A stretch of 64,000 nucleotides of DNA. Source: an uncultured Eubacteriales bacterium. GTDB taxonomy: Bacteria > Bacillota > Clostridia > Oscillospirales > Acutalibacteraceae. The notes beneath the pieces are model-generated. The model was not told the origin of the DNA, searched no databases, and saw nothing but the letters and a program-made list of their open reading frames with translations. Location of the stretch: contig CAKVEP010000004.1 of NCBI GenBank assembly GCA_934729465.1, forward strand, positions 1 through 64,000. Direction: 5' to 3'. Each line of letters opens with the position of its first letter. Positions within the stretch are counted from its first letter, which is position 1. Positions 14,988 through 23,638 of this stretch are shown piece after piece. Both the position numbers and the translations under genes were made by a program.

Positions 14988-15929
14988 ATGGGAATTTTTG
15001 ATGCAATTATACAGGGGATAGTTCAGGGACTGACGGAGTTTTTACCGGTGTCCAGTAGCGGACATTTACTTTTGTCTCAACACATATTAGGAGTGCAGGA
15101 AAACAATTTGTTTTTTGACGTAATGCTCCATTTAGGAACTTTAATAGCAGTGTTGGCGTTTTACTATAAGCTGGTGATAAAATTAATAGGGGCTTTCTTT
15201 GGACTTGTGAAAGACGTGTTTACAGGGAAATTTAGTTTCAAAAATTTAAACGACGAAAAACGTATGGTAGTAATGCTGATAATAGGACTGTTGCCGCTAT
15301 TTATATTATTTTTACCTGTCCCGGGTACAGGCACAAATATTAAAGGCATAGCAGAGTCGCTATCAAACGACAGTAACATAATAGTAGTTGGAGTTTCTTT
15401 GCTGATAACAAGCTTATTATTACATACGGGTATTTCCAAAGCGGAAAAAGGCAAAAAAAGATATATGCATTTAAAGGGTAAAGACGGAAAAGAAGGAAGA
15501 AAATCATTTAATGTTGGAGATGCTTTGTCGGTTGGATTAACACAATGTGCAGCGGCAGTGTTTCCGGGACTTTCAAGGTCAGGTTCAACGCTTTCAATAG
15601 GCTTGATGAGGGGAATCAACAGGCAAACTGCACTTGACTATTCATTTGTTCTTGGAATACCATCAATAATGGCAGCAGCGGTTTTAGAATTAAAAGAAGC
15701 TTATGAGTCACCTATGGGAGTGTCGATAGAGATTTTGCCTATAGTTGTTGGGATAGTAGTTTCAGCCGTAGTGGGCTTTATGGCTATAAAGTTATTTAAA
15801 TGGCTTTTAGCAACGGATAAAATGAATATATTTGTAATTTATACCTTGGTAGTGGGATTGCTTTCAGTAATTATAGGTATTTTCGAAATGATGAACGGGG
15901 TAAATATATTTACTGGGCTACCGCTTTAA
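14988..15929 (+). CDS. uppP: Undecaprenyl-diphosphatase
   Basis: Dephosphorylates undecaprenyl pyrophosphate to recycle the lipid carrier for wall synthesis; also confers bacitracin tolerance. The 313 residues are strongly hydrophobic with about eight membrane helices. The BacA motifs are present: GLTEFLPVSSSGHL near the N terminus and FPGLSRSGSTLSIGLMRG in the second half. ATG 14988 follows GGAGGAG; a TTG three bases upstream is an alternative. It fits the peptidoglycan theme of the window. Confidence 0.96.
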   Translation: MGIFDAIIQGIVQGLTEFLPVSSSGHLLLSQHILGVQENNLFFDVMLHLGTLIAVLAFYYKLVIKLIGAFFGLVKDVFTGKFSFKNLNDEKRMVVMLIIGLLPLFILFLPVPGTGTNIKGIAESLSNDSNIIVVGVSLLITSLLLHTGISKAEKGKKRYMHLKGKDGKEGRKSFNVGDALSVGLTQCAAAVFPGLSRSGSTLSIGLMRGINRQTALDYSFVLGIPSIMAAAVLELKEAYESPMGVSIEILPIVVGIVVSAVVGFMAIKLFKWLLATDKMNIFVIYTLVVGLLSVIIGIFEMMNGVNIFTGLPL

Positions 15930-15957
15930 TTTATAAAAATATAAGGTGGGTAAAATA

Positions 15958-18366
15958 GTGGCGGTAAAAAATATGAAAAGTAATGGTGCCGGTAGAGGAA
16001 AATCTGCTGGCACAAAATCTAAAAAAGTAAAAAAATTTTCATCCTGCAAAAGCAGTAAAAGCGTTTCAGAAAAGCGCAATAAATCCGTATATACGGTTGT
16101 ACTGTTTTCGGTTTCTGTGTTACTGTTTTTTATTACGATGGTTAAGGGAGAAAATCTTTGGCTTATAATTCACAACTTTATATTAGGCTTATTTGGAGTG
16201 TGTTCGTTTTTTCTACCGTTATTGTTGTTGTATGTTGCGGTGTCGGAAGCCAGAGGCAATGAAACCAGTAATATTAAATATAAGATAATTATTACTTGTT
16301 TTTCTATAATTCTGTTTTGTTCAAGTGTGTATGTTTTTAAAACAAGTAATATTGTAAAAGATGAAGCTATATTAGATAAAATCAAAACTCTGTATGATTT
16401 AGGGATAAAGAATAAAAGTGCAGGAATTTTTAGCGGCGTCATAGGAATACCTCTTGTTTGGCTGTGCGGGAAATCAGGAGCTGAGATTGTAAATGTAATT
16501 TTGATATTTTTGTCTTTAATGCTGTTTACGGGGACGGACCTCATAACATTTTTTAGGCTTATTAAAAAACCGGTTTTATTTATAAAAGATAAAGTAAGCA
16601 GTACAATATCTAAAAGACGTGAAAATAAAATCTCTGATAACTTAAATGTGAGTAGTAGCGGAGAGTTAGAGGGGGGTAAGTTTAATAAGGATAAATTTAG
16701 TAAGGACGTTATCTGGGAGGAAAACAGTAAAATTGCGTTTAATACTGAAAAAAATATATGTAAAGATGACGGTGATTTTACAGATAACGAATGTAAATTT
16801 GACGAATCCGAAGAGAAAAATAATTTAAGCTCAGACGCAGACGATAGCGAATATAGTGAAATAACAGAAAATAATGTATCTCAAAGCGACTATAATCCTC
16901 CTCCAGTTGAACTTTTAAGTGCATCAGGAGAAACAGACAAAAATGATGTTGTGAGTGAAAGACACAAAACTGGTCAAATACTCGTTGAAACGCTAGAAAG
17001 CTTTAACGTTAAAACCAATATAGTAAATATAAGTAGAGGACCATCTGTAACAAGATATGAGCTTCAGCCGGCAGCAGGGGTTAAAATAAGTAAAATTACT
17101 AACTTAGCCGACGACATAGCTTTAAACTTAGCAGCTTCAGGGGTTAGAATAGAAGCGCCTATCCCGGGGAAATCTGCGGTTGGAATAGAAGTTCCGAATA
17201 AAGTAGTGAGCGTTGTGAGAATGAGAGAGTTAATATCATCTCAAATTTTTATGAAATCGGAAAGTAACCTCACTGTGGTTTTGGGGAGAGATATTTCAGG
17301 TAAAATAACGGTGGCCGACTTATCCAAAATGCCCCACCTTCTTATAGCGGGGTCCACAGGTTCAGGAAAATCGGTTTGTATAAATTCTTTTATAATAAGT
17401 CTTATTTATAAATCAACTCCGGAGGACGTTAGACTTTTAATGGTAGACCCCAAGGTTGTGGAGTTAGGAGTTTATAACGGTATTCCACATCTGTTGGTTC
17501 CGGTTGTCACAGACCCAAGGAAAGCTGCTAAAGTGTTAAATTGGGCAGTTAAGCAAATGCTTGACAGATACAAAATGTTTGCTGAAAACAACGTTAGAGA
17601 TTTAAAATCTTATAATAGCTATGTAAGAAGCCATGAGGGTCTTACAGATAAAGAGGGTAACGCTTTAAAGCCCCTGCCGCAGATAGTTATAATAATAGAC
17701 GAACTTGCCGATTTGATGATGGTTGCGCCAAACGAAGTTGAAGATGCAATATGTCGTCTTGCACAGATGGCGAGAGCGGCAGGAATGCATCTTGTTATAG
17801 CCACGCAAAGACCGTCGGTTGACGTTATTACTGGTATAATAAAGGCAAATATTCCAAGTAGGATAGCTTTAGCAGTGTCGTCGCAAGTAGACTCAAGAAC
17901 AATAATTGACTCAAGCGGAGCGGAAAAATTATTAGGTCGAGGAGATATGCTGTTTTTACCCATAGGAGAGAATAAACCTATAAGGGTTCAGGGGTGCTAT
18001 GTAAGCGATAGCGAAATAGAAAATATTGTTGAGTTTATAAAGAAATCTGCTAAAAATTCTGAGTATGATGAAAAGGTAATCGACGAAATAGAAAACAGTG
18101 TGGCTCTTGAAGCCGATAAGGAGGAAACTTCGAGTTCAAGCGAAGACCCACTAATGAATAATGCAATAAAATGTGTTGTCGAGGCAGGACAAGCCTCAAC
18201 CTCGCTACTTCAAAGACGTTTAAAATTAGGCTATGCAAGAGCGGGAAGACTAATAGATGAAATGGAACAAAAAGGAATAGTGGGACCTCACGAAGGGTCA
18301 AAGCCTAGAAAGGTACTTATTACGTATCAGCAGTATTTAGAGATGAATATGAATAAATGTGAGTAA
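15958..18366 (+). CDS. ftsK: FtsK/SpoIIIE family DNA translocase
   Basis: Membrane-anchored ATPase that pumps chromosome DNA through the closing septum or into the forespore. The 802 residues comprise a basic N-terminal tail, a group of four or five membrane helices (about residues 40-210), a low-complexity acidic linker, and the RecA-like motor with Walker A GSTGSGKS at about 465 and Walker B VIIIDELADLMM. The C-terminal gamma winged-helix domain reads skewed sequence motifs (QRRLKLGYARAGRLIDEME). GTG 15958 is preferred, with AAGGTGG eight bases upstream; GTG 15946 falls within that site. Neighbours TepA and Spo0A favour a SpoIIIE-type role, but sequence alone does not separate FtsK from SpoIIIE. 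Confidence 0.95.
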   Translation: MAVKNMKSNGAGRGKSAGTKSKKVKKFSSCKSSKSVSEKRNKSVYTVVLFSVSVLLFFITMVKGENLWLIIHNFILGLFGVCSFFLPLLLLYVAVSEARGNETSNIKYKIIITCFSIILFCSSVYVFKTSNIVKDEAILDKIKTLYDLGIKNKSAGIFSGVIGIPLVWLCGKSGAEIVNVILIFLSLMLFTGTDLITFFRLIKKPVLFIKDKVSSTISKRRENKISDNLNVSSSGELEGGKFNKDKFSKDVIWEENSKIAFNTEKNICKDDGDFTDNECKFDESEEKNNLSSDADDSEYSEITENNVSQSDYNPPPVELLSASGETDKNDVVSERHKTGQILVETLESFNVKTNIVNISRGPSVTRYELQPAAGVKISKITNLADDIALNLAASGVRIEAPIPGKSAVGIEVPNKVVSVVRMRELISSQIFMKSESNLTVVLGRDISGKITVADLSKMPHLLIAGSTGSGKSVCINSFIISLIYKSTPEDVRLLMVDPKVVELGVYNGIPHLLVPVVTDPRKAAKVLNWAVKQMLDRYKMFAENNVRDLKSYNSYVRSHEGLTDKEGNALKPLPQIVIIIDELADLMMVAPNEVEDAICRLAQMARAAGMHLVIATQRPSVDVITGIIKANIPSRIALAVSSQVDSRTIIDSSGAEKLLGRGDMLFLPIGENKPIRVQGCYVSDSEIENIVEFIKKSAKNSEYDEKVIDEIENSVALEADKEETSSSSEDPLMNNAIKCVVEAGQASTSLLQRRLKLGYARAGRLIDEMEQKGIVGPHEGSKPRKVLITYQQYLEMNMNKCE

Positions 18367-18395
18367 ATTATAAAGGAGTAAAAGAGAAGAATACT

Positions 18396-19325
18396 ATGGC
18401 TAGTTATGAAAAAAGGAAAAGTAAAAGAAATGTTTTTTACGGTATAATTATTGTTTTATTATTGGCTTGCTGTGCATACAGTTATTGTGTGACGGGGAAT
18501 AATCCGTTTTCGGATATGCTTGAGGATACTGGTACATCTGTATCCTCAAAGGATTATAAAATGAGTGTACATTTTCTGAATGTTGGGAAAGCCGATTGTG
18601 CTTACATAAATTGTGGAGATAAGAATATATTGATAGATGCAGCCGATAAAGATGTGTCTAACAATGTTAGAGAGTACCTAAAAAGACAAAATGTTGAAAA
18701 ACTTGATTTAGTGGTAATGTCTCATGCGCACCGTGACCATATAGGTCAGATGGATGACGTTATTAAGAGTTTTGATATAGACAAATTTTTAATGCCCGAC
18801 ATACCAAATAAAATTGTGCCGCCCTCGAGAACGTACGTTAGTATGCTTAAAGCCCTCGACGAAAAGAAAGTAAATGTTGAGATAGCTAAAGTAGGGAGTA
18901 GGTTTTCAATTGGCGATATGGTTATAGACATATTTGCTCCATGCGGAATTTATGATGACATAAACAACACATCAATAGTTATGAAGATAACGTTTGGCAA
19001 AGACAGCTTTTTATTTACAGGTGATGCATCTGAGCAGTCTGAATTAGACATGATAAAACGAGGTTTTGATTTAAAATCAACAGTACTGAAAGTTGGACAT
19101 CACGGTAGTAGAACGTCGTCAACATGGAAGTTTTTAAATGCGGTTAGTCCGGACTATGCCGTTATATCTGTTAAAAAGGATAAGAGTAATTTGCCAAACG
19201 AAAGAATAATAAAAAGATTAAACTCGTGCAATATAAAAACATACAGGACAGATGAATCAGGAAATATTGTATGTTGCACAAACGGTGACGGTGTAACATT
19301 TACAACCGAAAGGGAGGAAAAATAA
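18396..19325 (+). CDS. ComEC-like metallo-beta-lactamase fold hydrolase, membrane anchored
   Basis: 309 residues: an N-terminal membrane anchor (about residues 13-31) and then an extracellular metallo-beta-lactamase domain like the C-terminal domain of ComEC. The metal motif HAHRDHIG is near residue 110, the later Asp is in FTGDASEQSE, and GHHGSRTSS supplies the last histidines. It lacks the ComEC membrane channel, so it is not a DNA-uptake pore. It starts 29 bases after ftsK and is followed by a DUF3006 gene, a common pairing. It may act as a nuclease or phosphodiesterase at the cell surface; the substrate is not known. Confidence 0.88.
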   Translation: MASYEKRKSKRNVFYGIIIVLLLACCAYSYCVTGNNPFSDMLEDTGTSVSSKDYKMSVHFLNVGKADCAYINCGDKNILIDAADKDVSNNVREYLKRQNVEKLDLVVMSHAHRDHIGQMDDVIKSFDIDKFLMPDIPNKIVPPSRTYVSMLKALDEKKVNVEIAKVGSRFSIGDMVIDIFAPCGIYDDINNTSIVMKITFGKDSFLFTGDASEQSELDMIKRGFDLKSTVLKVGHHGSRTSSTWKFLNAVSPDYAVISVKKDKSNLPNERIIKRLNSCNIKTYRTDESGNIVCCTNGDGVTFTTEREEK

Positions 19326-19328
19326 TTT

Positions 19329-19562
19329 ATGATATATCTTTCTGTTGACAGTATTGAAGATGGATATGCCACTTGCGAAGATGATAACAGGGATAAGTGG
19401 GAAATTAATATAAAAAAGCTCCCTAACGGAATTAAGGAAGGAGATGTTGTGTTAATTAAAGATGACGGAAAAATTTTAATTGATGATAAAGAAAAAAAAA
19501 TAAGACAAAATGCAGCTATTTCGCTGCTGGAAAAGGTTTTGCATAGTAAAGACGAAAAATAA
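19329..19562 (+). CDS. DUF3006 domain protein
   Basis: 77 residues matching DUF3006: an N-terminal DSIEDGYATCEDD segment and IKKLPNGIKEGDVVLI, forming a small predicted beta barrel, with a charged C-terminal helix. It starts three bases after the metallo-beta-lactamase gene, behind GGGAGG, and is surely co-translated. DUF3006 proteins repeatedly accompany such hydrolases; the role is unknown. Confidence 0.8.
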   Translation: MIYLSVDSIEDGYATCEDDNRDKWEINIKKLPNGIKEGDVVLIKDDGKILIDDKEKKIRQNAAISLLEKVLHSKDEK

Positions 19563-19566
19563 AATA

Positions 19567-19595
19567 TTGACGCATTATTAAATATAAATTAAAAT
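19567..19595 (+). promoter_or_regulatory. Predicted promoter of the small membrane protein at 19704
   Basis: TTGACG (19567-19572), a 17-base spacer and TAAAAT (19590-19595). The leader of about 100 bases contains a 15-codon open frame at 19633-19680. Confidence 0.5.
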
Positions 19596-19632
19596 ATAAT
19601 TGTTATTTATTTAAATCGGTCTGGAAGGTTCG

Positions 19633-19680
19633 ATGATGTGTAATATACTAAAGTTTATGAAAAAGTATGTTTACCAATAA
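19633..19680 (+). other. Possible 15-codon leader peptide
   Basis: A short open frame, MMCNILKFMKKYVYQ, with GGAAGG at 19623-19628, lies between the predicted promoter and the next gene and stops 23 bases before its start. It may be an upstream regulatory frame or chance. Confidence 0.25.
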
Positions 19681-19703
19681 TTAACGAAAGGAAAGTGCTG
19701 AAA

Positions 19704-20198
19704 ATGGAATACTTAATAAATAATTTAATTGGATTAATTAATTCAGCGCTTAGTCCGGAAATTATAGTGTTTATAATTTCTTTGATTCCAGTTTTAGAGT
19801 TAAGGGGAGGAATGATAGCAGCTAGTATATTGGGATTAAATTGGAAGGTAGCAATGTTTATATGTATTTTAGGAAATATAATACCTATACCTTTTATTTT
19901 ACTTTTTATTAAAAAAATTTTTTGGCTTTTAAGAAACACTAAATTCGTAAAATTTATAGATAAAATAGAAAAAAGAGCAATTGAAAAAAGTGAAAAAATA
20001 TTCAAATATAGAAATTTAGGATTATATTTATTTGTGGCAATACCTCTGCCCGGGACGGGAGCATGGACAGGGGCATTGATAGCAGCGCTATTTGACATAA
20101 GAATAAGAAATGCTTTTTTATCAATTGTATGCGGCATTTTTACGGCAGCTATAATAATGGCAATATTATCTTATGGAGTTTTGGGTGCTTTTATTTAG
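19704..20198 (+). CDS. COG2426-type small membrane protein (small multidrug export family)
   Basis: 164-residue integral membrane protein of the family named putative small multi-drug export protein (COG2426). Features are a hydrophobic N-terminal segment, the conserved PVLELRGGMIAA early on, and VAIPLPGTGAWTGALIA in the second half, repeating the E-L-R-G / P-G-T-G theme of that family. Transport activity in this family is presumed rather than shown. ATG 19704 is used; GTG at 19695 is within the ribosome-binding site. Its last eight bases overlap the end of the convergent ECF gene. Confidence 0.8.
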   Translation: MEYLINNLIGLINSALSPEIIVFIISLIPVLELRGGMIAASILGLNWKVAMFICILGNIIPIPFILLFIKKIFWLLRNTKFVKFIDKIEKRAIEKSEKIFKYRNLGLYLFVAIPLPGTGAWTGALIAALFDIRIRNAFLSIVCGIFTAAIIMAILSYGVLGAFI

Positions 20199-20721
20199 TG
20201 GGATTTGTAAATTTATCTTTTATAAGTTTAAACGGTTTGTTAAGCATAAAAACAAAAGCGGCGCACGAAATGGAGTGTAAAACATCAAAGGGAAGGCTTG
20301 AAAGAAAATAAGTTGTAATTAGTTCTTTGTTTACACTCGGAAAATAAAAAATTATGGAAAGTAAATTTATTATCGGACTGTAAACCAAAAATATTAACAG
20401 TAATGAAGCTAAGCATAAATTTAAAGAAGTAATTTTGTATTTTTTCTTAAAGAATATAAGATGAGCGAAAACAGAAACTAGAACGCAACACACTATTTGC
20501 CAAAGAGTCCAAGGACCTTGACCTAAAAAAATATTTGATGTTAGAACCGTAATTATTGAGATAAGAATACCATAGTATCCTTGGAAGTAAGCTGATGACA
20601 AGATGATAATAGGGATAAATAGCTCTACGCTTGGGATAGCGGAAAGTGCTAACCTGCCGATACAAGCGCTTGCTGACAAAATAGCAATAGTTGAAATGTC
20701 GATATTTGAGATTTTTTTCAT
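20191..20721 (-). CDS. ECF transporter S component (substrate-binding membrane subunit)
   Basis: 176 residues with about five or six membrane helices. The segment FLGQGPWTLWQ in the middle is the hallmark of one large group of energy-coupling factor S components (typically G-x-GPWT-x-x-Q). Such proteins bind a vitamin or metal and use a shared EcfA/EcfT energising module that is encoded elsewhere. No riboswitch was recognised in the 163 bases between this start and the divergent DUF6514-like gene, so the substrate cannot be named. It converges on and overlaps the preceding small membrane protein gene by eight bases. Confidence 0.78.
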   Translation of the reverse strand: MKKISNIDISTIAILSASACIGRLALSAIPSVELFIPIIILSSAYFQGYYGILISIITVLTSNIFLGQGPWTLWQIVCCVLVSVFAHLIFFKKKYKITSLNLCLASLLLIFLVYSPIINLLSIIFYFPSVNKELITTYFLSSLPFDVLHSISCAAFVFMLNKPFKLIKDKFTNPTK

Positions 20722-20884
20722 TTTTAACTTCCTTTACATATTTTATTGTTGTAAATTTTAGCCGAATAACAAAATAAAAACAATTAAATCTTCGAAAATT
20801 TTAGGTTATTTTATGTTGAACCCCAAAAGTATTTAGGATATCCTTGATTTGTAAGTCGAATTTTAGAAAAGAGGATAAAATAAA

Positions 20885-21160
20885 GTGGAATGCAAAAATT
20901 TATACACGAATGTGTTTTCAGAAATCGGGTTTGGCATACAGCCTTTTAAAATAGTGAATTATAATGTTTGCTATGATGGAATGTATGGAGTGGAAATTGT
21001 TGAAAAGTCAGGAGTTTTTACGGAAAGCGATATTGTTTATATATCTAAAGATAAGTATTTGGTCATAGATATTATAAAATACTTGCATGAACATGCAATT
21101 GACATTATCTCATTTAGAGATGTTGTGAATGATTTGCTTACTAAAGTAAGCGCAAAATAA
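20885..21160 (+). CDS. DUF6514-like small protein upstream of spo0A
   Basis: 91 residues starting at GTG (GAGGA nine bases upstream). The pattern YGVEIVEKSG, then D-I-V-Y-I-S-K-D, then IIKYLHEHAIDIISFRDVVNDLL resembles the DUF6514 family of Clostridia, in which a short strand region is followed by a helical end. I am only moderately sure of this match. It lies 26 bases before spo0A and is probably co-transcribed with it. The usual spo0A neighbour spoIVB is absent here. Function unknown. Confidence 0.6.
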   Translation: MECKNLYTNVFSEIGFGIQPFKIVNYNVCYDGMYGVEIVEKSGVFTESDIVYISKDKYLVIDIIKYLHEHAIDIISFRDVVNDLLTKVSAK

Positions 21161-21186
21161 AAATATATTAATATATTGGGAGTAAC

Positions 21187-21936
21187 ATGAGTTTGATTAG
21201 TAGTTTATTACCAATACGAGTCCTTGTTGTGGACGACGATTATGATGAATGCGAAATTATAAGAAGAGCATTTGAGATTGCAGATGATATAGAAGTTTGC
21301 GGAATAGTTAACGATGGAGTAGCCGGCGTGGAGATGACTAAGAAGTTAATGCCGGACGTAATTTTATTGGATATTATAATGCCAAATATTGATGGATTAG
21401 AAGTTGCCAAGAAAATCCGAGAGTTGGATATGGAGAAAGACCCTAAAATAATAATGTTTACAGCAATAGGTAACCAGAATGTGATAAACACTGCCTTTGG
21501 AATAGGAGTGGATTACTATTTAAAAAAACCTGTAAACTTATTGAGCTTGATAGAAAAGGTTAGGATGGTACATAAAAACAAAGCATATACTGATATGTAT
21601 AACATAAATAAGTCAAACTTTAGGGTAATAAAGGAAACAATAAACAAAATATGTATACCAATAAATCTTACAGGATACAAATATATAGTACAAGTAGTAG
21701 ACATAATGCTCGAGAAAAATAATATGACTTTTAAACAGATGTATGAAATTGTTGCAGAGAAAAACAATACATCGAGTCAGTGTGTTGAAGTTTCGGTTAG
21801 AAACGCAATAAGAAGAGCAACGGAAATTCAAAGTGATTTCTATAAAAGTATATTTGACTCAAACGGAGGAAAAATACCAACAAATTCAGTTTTCTTTGAA
21901 AAGATAAAAGAAGTGGTATACATGAACTTGCCGTAA
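21187..21936 (+). CDS. spo0A: Spo0A-type response regulator with divergent DNA-recognition helix
   Basis: 249 residues: a receiver domain with acidic residues Asp16-Asp18, phospho-acceptor Asp62 in LLDIIMPNIDG, Thr92 and Lys113/114, followed by a Spo0A-type effector domain. The end PTNSVFFEKI matches the Spo0A C terminus (PTNSEF). The almost invariant recognition helix SRVERAIRHAI is here QCVEVSVRNAI: Ser, the first Arg, the second Arg and His are changed, while the last Arg and Ala-Ile remain. It should be phosphorylated normally but may recognise an altered DNA box. In sporulating relatives Spo0A is the master switch for sporulation. GGGAG precedes the ATG. Confidence 0.85.
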   Translation: MSLISSLLPIRVLVVDDDYDECEIIRRAFEIADDIEVCGIVNDGVAGVEMTKKLMPDVILLDIIMPNIDGLEVAKKIRELDMEKDPKIIMFTAIGNQNVINTAFGIGVDYYLKKPVNLLSLIEKVRMVHKNKAYTDMYNINKSNFRVIKETINKICIPINLTGYKYIVQVVDIMLEKNNMTFKQMYEIVAEKNNTSSQCVEVSVRNAIRRATEIQSDFYKSIFDSNGGKIPTNSVFFEKIKEVVYMNLP

Positions 21937-21957
21937 CAAATTAATAAATATAATGTG

Positions 21958-21986
21958 TTGCCAGAAAATATAAATTATGTTAATAT
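21958..21986 (+). promoter_or_regulatory. Predicted promoter of nhaC
   Basis: TTGCCA (21958-21963), a 17-base spacer and TAATAT (21981-21986), about 36 bases upstream of the start. Confidence 0.45.
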
Positions 21987-22022
21987 GATAATAAAAATAA
22001 TTTATGTTAGGAGTTAAATTTT

Positions 22023-23558
22023 ATGATGCCAATTAACGTGGGGTTATTATCAGTGTTGCCTCCGGTTTTATCAATTGTTCTGGCGCTAATATCTAAGAAT
22101 GTAATATCCTCATTGTTGTTGGGGATTTTATCGGGAGCTTTGATATATTCGTTAAACACCGGAAGTGGAATTATAGGAATGATTGAAATAATGTTTTCGG
22201 TCATGGCAGACAGTATGGGGAGCAATATATTAATAATAATATTTATAGCATTGCTCGGAGCGTTAATTCATGTGATTACTATGGCAGGTGGCTCAAAAGC
22301 TTATGCTAAGTGGGCATCTGATAAAATAAAATCTCGCAAAAGTGTACAAATAGCAACGGCGGTATTAGGGTTTATATTGTCGGTTGACGACTACTTTAAC
22401 TGTTTGACAGTTGGCACGGTAATGAGACCGATAACAGATAAACATAGGGTTTCAAGAGTAAAATTTGCTTATATAATAGACTCAATGGCAGCACCTGTGT
22501 GTGTTATAGCGCCAATATCAAGTTGGGCAGCTTCAATTATATCGTGTATAGACAGCACCGGAATGAACGGAATGATGATGTTTATGCAAACGATACCATA
22601 TAATTTGTATGCGGTGTTTACGATAGTGTTTGTGTTTATACTTTGCTTTACTTCTATGGATTACGGACCTATGGCAAAATTTGAACGTAATGCAATAGAA
22701 AATGGCGATTTATTTACAACAGATTCAGAAGTTTTAGGCAAAGAAACAAACGATGAGTCTGTGTCTGACAAAGGAAAGGTCTACGATTTAATAGTGCCGA
22801 TACTGGTTCTTATAGTGATGTCGCTTATAACGATGCTTAAAACCGGGGGCTACTTTAACGGTGGAGTTACGCTTTCTCAGGCTTTTGGCAACACAAATTC
22901 AAGTATATCTATAACAGTTGGAGCGTTTAGTGCGTTAGTTGTGGCATTTTTAATGTTTGTGCCGAGGAAATTAATGTCGTTTTCAGATTTTATGTCGGGA
23001 ATAACAAAGGGTATAGAATCCATGATAGGACCTTTTGTTATACTGGCTTTGGCGTGGACAATGAGCAGTATGTGCAAAGACATGATATGTACGGGTGATT
23101 ATATAGGTAACGTGGTTTCGGAGTCAAATATTCCTTCGGTGTTGATACCGGCTTTGATATTTTTAATGTCAGGATTTTTGTCCTTTGCCATGGGAACATC
23201 ATGGGGTACTTTTGGAATATTAATACCTATTGTTGCAGTAGTGTGTCAAAGAGTAGCGCCTGAAATCACAGCTATAGCACTTTCAGCAACGTTGTCGGGT
23301 TCTGTGTTTGGGGACCATTGTTCACCTATATCCGATACTATGATATTATCTTCAACCGGAGCAAGGTGCAACCATATAGACCACGTATCAACGCAAATGC
23401 CGTATGCTTGTACTGTGGCGGGAGTTTCTGTGATAGGATATATTGTGGCGGGTGTTACTAAAAATTTATTTGTAACGCTTTCTGTTTCGCTTTTATTTCT
23501 AGTAATTTTTATGTATTCTGTGAGTAAGATTAAAAAATCGAAGTTAATCAAAAATTAA
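22023..23558 (+). CDS. nhaC: NhaC-family Na+/H+ antiporter
   Basis: 511-residue polytopic membrane protein with about 11-13 helices. The family features are the early PPVLSIVLALISKNVISSLLLGILSGAL, the charged ILSVDDYFNCLTVGTVMRPITDKHRVSR loop, and the late GSVFGDHCSPISDTMILSS segment with the Asp and His typical of this superfamily. It is predicted to exchange Na+ (or another cation or amino acid-linked ion) for H+; the exact substrate cannot be read from sequence. Two adjacent ATG codons (22023, 22026) both fit TAGGAG. It has its own promoter. Confidence 0.88.
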   Translation: MMPINVGLLSVLPPVLSIVLALISKNVISSLLLGILSGALIYSLNTGSGIIGMIEIMFSVMADSMGSNILIIIFIALLGALIHVITMAGGSKAYAKWASDKIKSRKSVQIATAVLGFILSVDDYFNCLTVGTVMRPITDKHRVSRVKFAYIIDSMAAPVCVIAPISSWAASIISCIDSTGMNGMMMFMQTIPYNLYAVFTIVFVFILCFTSMDYGPMAKFERNAIENGDLFTTDSEVLGKETNDESVSDKGKVYDLIVPILVLIVMSLITMLKTGGYFNGGVTLSQAFGNTNSSISITVGAFSALVVAFLMFVPRKLMSFSDFMSGITKGIESMIGPFVILALAWTMSSMCKDMICTGDYIGNVVSESNIPSVLIPALIFLMSGFLSFAMGTSWGTFGILIPIVAVVCQRVAPEITAIALSATLSGSVFGDHCSPISDTMILSSTGARCNHIDHVSTQMPYACTVAGVSVIGYIVAGVTKNLFVTLSVSLLFLVIFMYSVSKIKKSKLIKN

Positions 23559-23560
23559 TA

Positions 23561-23589
23561 TTGACATAATATAAAATATATGATATCAT
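23561..23589 (+). promoter_or_regulatory. Predicted strong promoter of the small anchored protein gene
   Basis: A perfect TTGACA (23561-23566), a 17-base spacer and TATCAT (23584-23589) preceded by TG, an extended -10 arrangement. It begins two bases after the nhaC stop codon. Confidence 0.55.
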
Positions 23590-23638
23590 ATAATTACAAA
23601 GTTGAGTGAATTGTTATTTTAATTATGGAGGTATAATT

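Noticed and set aside
20722..20884. Riboswitch for the ECF S component
   Set aside because: I looked on the minus strand for preQ1, cobalamin, folate and TPP consensus blocks and found none.
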